Source: UBA8437 sp963694825
GTDB taxonomy: Bacteria; Planctomycetota; Planctomycetia; Planctomycetales; Planctomycetaceae
Assembly: GCA_963694825.1 (NCBI GenBank)
Contig: CAVOEV010000137.1
Coordinates: forward strand, 1-12,354
DNA length: 12,354 bases
Reading direction: 5' to 3'
The notes beneath the pieces were generated by a model that was not told where the DNA came from, ran no database searches, and was given only the letters and a program-made list of their open reading frames with translations. Of this stretch, positions 7,370-12,354 are shown in pieces; positions within the stretch are counted from its first letter, which is position 1, and each line of letters opens with the position of its first letter. The position numbers and the translations under genes were made by a program.

Positions 7370-8766
7370 TGCACCGGCGCCGCGATCCCGTGACGCTTCA
7401 TCTTCTTGTAAAGCGTCGTGCGGTTGATGCCCAACGATCGAGCCGTCTGCTGGCGGTTCCAACCATGATCCTCCAGCGAATCGACAATCATTCGACGCTC
7501 TGGATCCGCCATGGCCGACTTCAGCCGATTGCCCGCCAGTCCCGACTCGCCCACCATCCGGTCCTCACACCGTAACGTCTCGGGCAAATCGTCGACCCGG
7601 ATCACCTCGCCACGACACAACACCACCGCACGCTCGATCACGTTCACCAACTCTCGCACATTCCCCGGCCAGTGGTACTCGCACAATCGACTCATCGCCT
7701 CAGAATCGACCGACACAACCTGCCGACCCAATTCCCCAGCAAACCGATCACGGTACGACTCGACCAACAACGGAATGTCCGTGCGACGCTCACGCAGTGG
7801 AGGCTGAGTCAACGTGATCACGTTGACCCGGTAATACAGGTCCTCGCGAAATGACCCCTCGCGGACCAAGGACTCCAGATCCTCGTTCGTCGCCACGATC
7901 AAACGAACATCCACCCGCTCGGTCCGACTCCCACCCACCGGCTCGAACTCCCGGTCCTGGATCGCTCGCAACAACCTCACCTGCATCGCCGGCGAAGCCG
8001 TGTCGATCTCGTCCAGGAACAACGTCCCACCGTCCGCCTGACGGAATCGGCCGGGACGCGAAGTGTGAGCACCCGTGAAAGCGCCCGAAACATGACCAAA
8101 TAACTCGCTCTCAAGCAAACTCTCGCTCAATGCACCACACGACACTTCCACAAAGTCCTGGTCACAACGGTCGCTGTGATCGTGGATCGCTCGAGCCGTC
8201 AAGGTCTTCCCCGTACCACTCTCGCCCTGGATCAATACCGTCGTCCGACTCCTCGCAACCGTTTCGACCAACTCGAACAACTGCTCCATCCGAGGATCGC
8301 AACCAATCAACTCCGCTCCCCAACCAGCATCCACCCCAGCATCCACCGACTCCGGCTCCGGCTCCGGCTCGGATGCCAAGTGTGGTCCATCAATGCGTCG
8401 GGCCATGGCCCGAGACAGTGATGCGACCAGTTCGTCGTCGACAATTGGCTTGGTCAGGTAATCGTCGGCTCCCTCACGCATCGCTTCCACCGCTCGGGCA
8501 ATCGATCCATAACCGGTCAACAGGATCACCACCGGCGGATCCGGACACTGCCGACACCACCTCAGTACGCTCAACCCGTCACCATCGGGCAATTGCACAT
8601 CGCAAAGCACCACGTCGAACGACTGCTCACGCAATCGACCAATCGCATCACCGCAACTGACACTCGTCTCGGTCCGAAAACCCCGAGCACGCAGGTCGTC
8701 AGCCAGGAACTCACGAATATCTCCGTCGTCCTCGACAACCAATAACGATCCGGGCTGAGCAATCAT
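7366..8766 (-). CDS. NtrC-family sigma-54-dependent response regulator
   Basis: This 466-residue transcription activator has three parts. The receiver domain (about 7-120) has the acidic pair ED at 12-13, phosphoacceptor Asp56 in LCDVQLP, Thr84 and Lys106. A linker with EPEPEPE and VDAGVDAG follows. The AAA+ sigma-54 activation domain (about 152-390) has Walker A GESGTGKT at 181-188, an intact GAFTGA loop at 228-233, Walker B GGTLFLDE at 246-253 and WPGNVREL at 366-373. A Fis-type helix-turn-helix (about 425-460) includes NRQQTARSLGINRTTLYKKMK. The intact GAFTGA indicates contact with sigma-54 RNA polymerase, and phosphorylation should come from a histidine kinase. No kinase gene is in the window, so the signal and targets are unknown. 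The helix-turn-helix and short linker suit a regulator that binds enhancer-like sites. The ATG at 8766 gives a receiver domain of normal length; no good ribosome binding site precedes it. Confidence 0.95.
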   Translation of the reverse strand: MIAQPGSLLVVEDDGDIREFLADDLRARGFRTETSVSCGDAIGRLREQSFDVVLCDVQLPDGDGLSVLRWCRQCPDPPVVILLTGYGSIARAVEAMREGADDYLTKPIVDDELVASLSRAMARRIDGPHLASEPEPEPESVDAGVDAGWGAELIGCDPRMEQLFELVETVARSRTTVLIQGESGTGKTLTARAIHDHSDRCDQDFVEVSCGALSESLLESELFGHVSGAFTGAHTSRPGRFRQADGGTLFLDEIDTASPAMQVRLLRAIQDREFEPVGGSRTERVDVRLIVATNEDLESLVREGSFREDLYYRVNVITLTQPPLRERRTDIPLLVESYRDRFAGELGRQVVSVDSEAMSRLCEYHWPGNVRELVNVIERAVVLCRGEVIRVDDLPETLRCEDRMVGESGLAGNRLKSAMADPERRMIVDSLEDHGWNRQQTARSLGINRTTLYKKMKRHGIAAPVH

Positions 8767-8872
8767 GAGACTGACTGATTATGAGGGTTATAGGGACTCG
8801 TTGAGTCGACAGGTTGCTGGCAGGGACAGCCCCAGACAGCTCGGTTTCTCAAACTTACGTCACGTCTGGCAC

Positions 8873-8911
8873 GTGGTCAAAAAACCACACTGTCTGCACA
8901 AACTTGACCAC
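8873..8911. repeat. 8-bp inverted repeat with a 23-nt spacer
   Basis: GTGGTCAA (8873-8880) and TTGACCAC (8904-8911) are exact reverse complements. The half-site centres are about 31 bp apart, near three helical turns, which would place two protein-bound half-sites on one face of the DNA. It may be an operator of the adjacent response regulator or of the downstream operon. Confidence 0.4.
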
Positions 8912-8957
8912 ACTTGGAGGGCGCAACTAGACTCGAAGTTTGGCCCCCGTTATTCAA

Positions 8958-8984
8958 CCACGTGTGCCACGTGTGCCACGTGTG
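8958..8984. repeat. Three perfect tandem copies of CCACGTGTG
   Basis: The 9-bp unit occurs at 8958-8966, 8967-8975 and 8976-8984 with no mismatch and is followed by G, so the last copy completes CCACGTGTGG. Each unit carries the palindrome CACGTG. The array ends 34 nt before the start of the metallophosphoesterase gene, so it sits in the promoter or leader. Confidence 0.9.
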
Positions 8985-9018
8985 GCGAAACGGACCGAAT
9001 CTCCCTCGGGTATCCCTC

Positions 9019-9837
9019 GTGCGCAGAGCCCTCATCAGCGACATCCACGGCAACCTCGAAGCCCTCGAAGCCGTGCTCGAACACATCCGGGGTAAATCGA
9101 TCCAGGAGATCTACTGCCTGGGCGATATCGTCGGCTATGGACCCAACCCGCGAGAATGCATTGATCGGGTAAGAGACTGTGCCGTGTGCCTGCTGGGGAA
9201 CCACGATCAGGGAGCACTGTTCGACCCCGAAGGGTTCAATGCCGGAGCCGAACGAGCCATCTTCTGGACCCGCACACAACTCGAATCCGGCGACCGGCTC
9301 GGAAACGAAGAACGCTGGGACTTTCTCGGTGAACTCCCCCGAGTCCACCGGGAACCGGGACTGATGTTCGTACACGGCTCCGCACGCAATCCGCTCAATG
9401 AATACGTCTTCCCCGAAGACATCTACAACCAAAGAAAGATGGAACGGATCTTTGCACTCGTCGAACGCTACTGCTTCCAAGGCCACACCCATATCCCAGG
9501 CGTCTTCACCGAAAGCCTCGACTTCGTCTCGCCCGAAGAATGTGAGTTCGTCTACACGCTCGACGACTCCAAGGCTCTCGTCAATGTCGGCTCCGTCGGA
9601 CAACCCAGAAACGGTGACCCCCGAGCCTCCTATGTCATCCTCACCGATGAACCAGCCGAAACGGGCAGCGAGACGGACGACGCAACGGACGACGAAACGG
9701 ACAGCGAAACGGGAGCCGGAGCGGTTCGAGTCGAATTCCAGCGAGTCGACTACAACCTCGACACTACCGCCAAAAAAATCTACGCCATCGCCGATCTCGA
9801 CAACTTCCTCGGAGATCGACTGCGGGATGGACGCTGA
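9019..9837 (+). CDS. Calcineurin-like metallophosphoesterase (YfcE/MJ0936-type)
   Basis: This 272-residue protein has the complete metallophosphoesterase signature in order: DIHGN (8-12), GDIVGYGP (35-42), GNHD (60-63), VHGS (118-121) and GHTH (155-158). These provide the residues for a two-metal site (Asp8, His10, Asp36, Asn61, His119, His156, His158). The family hydrolyses phosphodiesters or phosphomonoesters; the substrate cannot be read from the sequence. NVGSVGQPRNGDPRASYVIL (189-208) is also typical. Residues 214-233 are an acidic insert of five four-residue units before the last beta strands. GTG at 9019 was chosen because RRALISDIHGN is the normal family start; the open frame further upstream translates the CACGTG array. 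No clear ribosome binding site is present. yidC begins three bases after its stop, which indicates co-transcription. It has no signal peptide and should be cytoplasmic. Confidence 0.9.
   Translation: MRRALISDIHGNLEALEAVLEHIRGKSIQEIYCLGDIVGYGPNPRECIDRVRDCAVCLLGNHDQGALFDPEGFNAGAERAIFWTRTQLESGDRLGNEERWDFLGELPRVHREPGLMFVHGSARNPLNEYVFPEDIYNQRKMERIFALVERYCFQGHTHIPGVFTESLDFVSPEECEFVYTLDDSKALVNVGSVGQPRNGDPRASYVILTDEPAETGSETDDATDDETDSETGAGAVRVEFQRVDYNLDTTAKKIYAIADLDNFLGDRLRDGR
9658..9717 (+). repeat. Five degenerate 12-bp tandem units (ETxx) in the metallophosphoesterase gene
   Basis: Units of 12 bp with the pattern GAAACGGACRRC recur five times in frame, encoding the four-residue steps ETGS, ETDD, ATDD, ETDS and ETGA at residues 214-233. 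The copies differ at a few bases, so the array is older or less active than the DTPP array. Confidence 0.8.
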
Positions 9838-9840
9838 TTG

Positions 9841-12072
9841 ATGGAAGAATTTCGCCGACTGCTCCTGTTCATGGCGCTCTCGATCGCCCTCCTGATCGGC
9901 TGGACCTGGTTCAACCAAACCGACCAGCCTCTCGAACCACAAAATCCGCCAGCTCGAAAGCTCGCCGACAACGACAAAACCGCAGTCGATCAGCCCGAAA
10001 CGAAACCGGAAACGAAACCGGATACGAAACCGGATACGAAACCGGATACGAAACCGGATACCGGGCCGGACGACAAACCGGATACCAAACCTGCCACCAA
10101 GCCCGAGTCCTCTCTACCCCGTCATCCGTTCGAACTGGTGACTATCGGTAGCAGTGACCCTAAGACCGGCTACGGTCTGCAGGTGCAACTGGTCACTCGC
10201 GGCGCGGCCATCCTGATCGTCTCGCCCAACGACCCCCGCCACCTCGCACTCCCTAAACCCGGTATCGCCGAAGCCCCCCCCCTGTCATTCGTCGGCGACC
10301 ACCTGCGTCGACTCGACGTCGACCACAACGGTCTGAGTGCCGAAGAACTCGACGTCTGGAAACCGTCTCGGCTCGGAGTCCGCCGGTTGCCGCTCACGCT
10401 GCAAACGTCCATCGACACTCTCGACAAACAACTCGACACCCTCGATCGAAACGCCAGCCTCAACCAGATCAACTGGGAAGTCGCCGATCGGTCCACCGAT
10501 CGCGATATCCAAAACGGCGTCACCTTCCGGCTGACGGTCGGCGAGATCACTCTCACCAAGACTTTCCATCTCAGACGACTCTCCGACGACAATGTCGACC
10601 TGATCACCACCGGCACCGACCCCGCCAGTCTCGTGGATCGCCTGCCCGCCGCCTACCAGCTCGACTTCTCGTTCACTCTCAAAAACAACGGCTCCACACC
10701 CGCCGACCTGGCCTACCGACTGCAAGGACCGGTCGGCTTGCCGCTCGAAGATCTCGACAACTCGCGCTACGCCAGCTCGATCAAGTGGGCCAAGCAGGCT
10801 GGCAGCCAAATCGAAGTCGTCGACGCCATCTCCTCGGCCGATGTCGCCGAGACCGAAGACGAAAACGAACGGCAACAGCAACCGGCCGAGACCTGGCATT
10901 ACGTCGGAGTCGATGTGCAGTACTTCGCAGCACTGCTGTTCCCCTCGACCGAACAAGTCCAGCAAAGCCTCGAACAGAATCTCAGCGACAGCCCCCGAGG
11001 CTACCTCGCTCACGCCCAACCGCAGCTCGTGTATCGAGACTCCAAGTCGACCCCGTATGTCCACGCCAGCGTCGTGCTCACCTCACACGACATCGAACTC
11101 GACCCCGGCGAATCAGTCACGCACAGCTACACACTCTACACCGGCCCGAAACGGCCCCAGCTGCTCACTCCGCTCAAGGCCCAGGATGTGCTCGACGTTA
11201 CCAACATCTTCTGGATCGGTAAGCACATCTCCCGTGCCATGCTCTACTTCCTCGGAGTCATCCACTCGCTCGTCCCCGGGCTGGGATACGGCTTCGCCAT
11301 CATCGTCCTGACCATCAGCGTCCGCCTGGGTATGCACCCGCTGACACGCAAACAGGCACTCAGCGCCAAGATCATGAAGGATCTCAAACCCCAGATCGAA
11401 CAGCTCAAGGAAAAACACGGCGACGACAAGCAGGCCTTCGGTCGAGCCCAGATGGCGCTGTTCAAGAAACACAACTACAACCCGTTCTCCGGTTGCCTGC
11501 CGATTATCGTCCAACTGCCAATCTTCATCGGCCTCTACGGGGCGCTCGGCAGCTCCGTCGATCTCCGACGTGCCTCGTTCCTCTACATCGACAACCTCGC
11601 CGGACCCGACCGACTATTTCCCCTCGGATTCGAAATCCCCTACCTCGGGTCCGACTTCAACCTGCTACCACTCGTCACCGTCGTGCTCTACCTGCTCAAC
11701 AACCGCATGTTCATGCCGCCGCCGACGACCGACGAAGCCGCCATGCAACAGAAGATGATGAACGTGATGATGATCGTCTTCGGGTTCCTGTTCTATCGAC
11801 TGCCCGCCGGTCTGCTCGTCTACTTCATCGTCTCCACACTCTGGGGCATGGGCGAACGCAAACTGATGGACCTGCTGCCCACTCCAGCACTCAAACCGGT
11901 CGTCGAAGGACAGGACAAACCTCGTCGTGGCATCATGGGCCGGTTCGGGAACTGGATGGACCAGGCCCAACAAAAAATGGAAGATCAAAAACAGGACTAC
12001 GAACGGCAGCAGAAACTGCAAAAGAAGGACGGGTCCGGCAATAACAAACGCAAGAAAAAACGACGCCGCTAA
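9841..12072 (+). CDS. yidC: Membrane protein insertase YidC
   Basis: YidC inserts and folds inner-membrane proteins, alone or with SecYEG. The 743 residues have the bacterial layout. A first membrane segment is at about 7-23. A hydrophilic linker (52-90) is made of KPDT-type repeats. A large periplasmic P1 domain spans about 95-445. The conserved insertase core starts at about 455: NIFWIGKHISRAMLYFL, the helix GFAIIVLTISVRLGMHPLT with the conserved groove arginine at 495, a cytoplasmic helical hairpin with KIMKDLKPQIEQLKEKHGDD, NPFSGCLPIIVQLPIFIGLY at 547-566, and last helices at about 607-620 and 641-668. The C-terminus is very basic (KRKKKRRR), as in YidC proteins thought to contact ribosomes. 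ATG 9841 is preferred over the in-frame TTG at 9838. mnmE starts 22 nt downstream, the classic yidC-mnmE order, while the upstream neighbour is a phosphoesterase rather than rnpA. Confidence 0.97.
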   Translation: MEEFRRLLLFMALSIALLIGWTWFNQTDQPLEPQNPPARKLADNDKTAVDQPETKPETKPDTKPDTKPDTKPDTGPDDKPDTKPATKPESSLPRHPFELVTIGSSDPKTGYGLQVQLVTRGAAILIVSPNDPRHLALPKPGIAEAPPLSFVGDHLRRLDVDHNGLSAEELDVWKPSRLGVRRLPLTLQTSIDTLDKQLDTLDRNASLNQINWEVADRSTDRDIQNGVTFRLTVGEITLTKTFHLRRLSDDNVDLITTGTDPASLVDRLPAAYQLDFSFTLKNNGSTPADLAYRLQGPVGLPLEDLDNSRYASSIKWAKQAGSQIEVVDAISSADVAETEDENERQQQPAETWHYVGVDVQYFAALLFPSTEQVQQSLEQNLSDSPRGYLAHAQPQLVYRDSKSTPYVHASVVLTSHDIELDPGESVTHSYTLYTGPKRPQLLTPLKAQDVLDVTNIFWIGKHISRAMLYFLGVIHSLVPGLGYGFAIIVLTISVRLGMHPLTRKQALSAKIMKDLKPQIEQLKEKHGDDKQAFGRAQMALFKKHNYNPFSGCLPIIVQLPIFIGLYGALGSSVDLRRASFLYIDNLAGPDRLFPLGFEIPYLGSDFNLLPLVTVVLYLLNNRMFMPPPTTDEAAMQQKMMNVMMIVFGFLFYRLPAGLLVYFIVSTLWGMGERKLMDLLPTPALKPVVEGQDKPRRGIMGRFGNWMDQAQQKMEDQKQDYERQQKLQKKDGSGNNKRKKKRRR
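9997..10104 (+). repeat. Nine 12-bp tandem units (xTKP) in the yidC periplasmic linker
   Basis: Twelve-base units of the type GATACGAAACCG run in frame from 9997. The first five are near-identical (three exact copies at 10021-10056) and the last four have diverged. They encode ETKP/DTKP steps at residues 53-88, between the first membrane segment and the P1 domain. A flexible Pro/Lys linker of this sort should tolerate length changes. Confidence 0.9.
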
Positions 12073-12094
12073 CTCCCCCCCGCCCCCGCCACCG

Positions 12095-12354
12095 ATGCTC
12101 CTCGACAACGACGACACGATCGCCGCCGTCGCCTCGCCGCACGGAAAAGCCGCTCGAGGCATCGTGCGCGTCTCCGGACCACACACCGTCACACTCTGCC
12201 AAGAACTCTTCTCGCCCGATCACGCCGCCGTAACACTCGATACCAGCACCGCCCGCCGATACACCGGCTCGTGGCCAATCGGCAACAACCCGCGATCCGG
12301 CAGTTCCCCACCCGCCAACCTGCCCGTCGACCTGCACCTCTGGCCCAACACCGC
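12095..12354 (+). CDS. mnmE: tRNA modification GTPase MnmE, N-terminal part (runs off right edge)
   Basis: Only 86 codons are present. The opening DDTIAAVASPHGKAARGIVRVSGP is the formyl-tetrahydrofolate-binding N-terminal domain signature of MnmE (TrmE), whose usual form is DTIAAIATPPGRGGIGIVRVSGP. MnmE acts with MnmG to add the carboxymethylaminomethyl group to wobble uridine 34 of certain tRNAs. The region after RRYTG is less conserved; LPVDLHLWPNT should correspond to the strand before the usual SYTGED-type motif, which lies outside the window. The gene follows yidC by 22 nt, and this pairing supports both identities. The ATG at 12095 is the natural start; the C-rich gap before it has no evident Shine-Dalgarno. 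The GTPase domain is not in the window. Confidence 0.92.
   Translation, partial: MLLDNDDTIAAVASPHGKAARGIVRVSGPHTVTLCQELFSPDHAAVTLDTSTARRYTGSWPIGNNPRSGSSPPANLPVDLHLWPNT

Larger units (their letters stand above)
8767..9018. other. Divergent intergenic region rich in ACGT/CACGTG repeats
   Basis: These 252 bases lie between the response regulator (minus) and the metallophosphoesterase operon (plus) and should hold both promoters. ACGT tetramers are frequent: ACGTCACGT (8857-8865), CACGTGG (8870-8876) and the triple array 8958-8984. There is also an 8-bp inverted repeat (8873-8880 with 8904-8911) and a direct repeat ACCACACT (8884-8891 and 8907-8914). No gene was recognised here. Open frames reading into it from the metallophosphoesterase translate the repeats as HVCHVCHV and are not credible. 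Confidence 0.65.

Noticed and set aside
7392..7417. Hairpin GACGCTT/AAGCGTC as a terminator after cmk
   Set aside because: It has no following T-run on either strand and lies within the conserved helix-turn-helix coding region of the response regulator, so chance pairing is likely.
8867..8883. Possible sigma-54 promoter (TGGCACG at 8867-8873)
   Set aside because: The -24-like TGGCACG is good, but the bases four further on read CAAAA rather than TTGCA, so the required -12 GC is missing.
8914..9018. Upstream extension of the metallophosphoesterase
   Set aside because: It would translate the CCACGTGTG repeats as HVCHVCHV, while the family normally begins just before ALISDIHGN.
8950..9942. Minus-strand open frame of 330 codons opposite the metallophosphoesterase
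   Set aside because: The plus strand carries all five metallophosphoesterase motifs; the reverse frame has none and crosses the yidC start.

Overview
The window looks like chromosomal DNA of a G+C-rich planctomycete, most likely Pirellulales-like. The clues are the family content (a PilM fused to a long periplasmic part, followed by a Gly-rich membrane-anchored protein; a GH38-like protein coupled to cytidylate kinase), the weak or missing Shine-Dalgarno sequences at several starts, and low-complexity linkers inside otherwise conserved proteins. This placement is inference from protein character. No rRNA, tRNA, CRISPR, insertion sequence or phage gene was seen.

Layout. (1) Positions 1-3205, minus strand: a type IV pilus/secretion-platform unit, with a PilM-like protein (ATPase-like cytoplasmic half, one membrane segment, PilN-like periplasmic half) followed by a PilO-position membrane protein that runs off the left edge. 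(2) Positions 3206-3572: a divergent intergenic region with a perfect 8-bp inverted repeat near pilM and a 10-bp-phased repeat before the next gene. (3) Positions 3573-7369, plus strand: a large GH38-family (alpha-mannosidase-like) protein that appears to lack the catalytic Asp and the zinc motif, overlapping cmk (cytidylate kinase) by 4 nt. (4) Positions 7366-8766, minus strand: an NtrC-type sigma-54-dependent response regulator that is convergent with cmk; both stop codons share one CTAG. (5) Positions 8767-9018: a second divergent region, with three perfect copies of a CACGTG-containing 9-mer and other repeats. (6) Positions 9019-12354, plus strand: a metallophosphoesterase, yidC and the start of mnmE, closely spaced and probably one operon.

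Most genes are housekeeping or envelope related: pilus/secretion platform, membrane-protein insertion (YidC), tRNA modification (MnmE) and nucleotide supply (Cmk). No mobile or defence system was identified. The points most worth a second look are the apparently inactivated GH38 protein coupled to cmk, the PilM-PilN fusion with its Gly-rich partner, the CCACGTGTG array, and a recurring 12-bp (four-residue) in-frame tandem repeat in four different genes.
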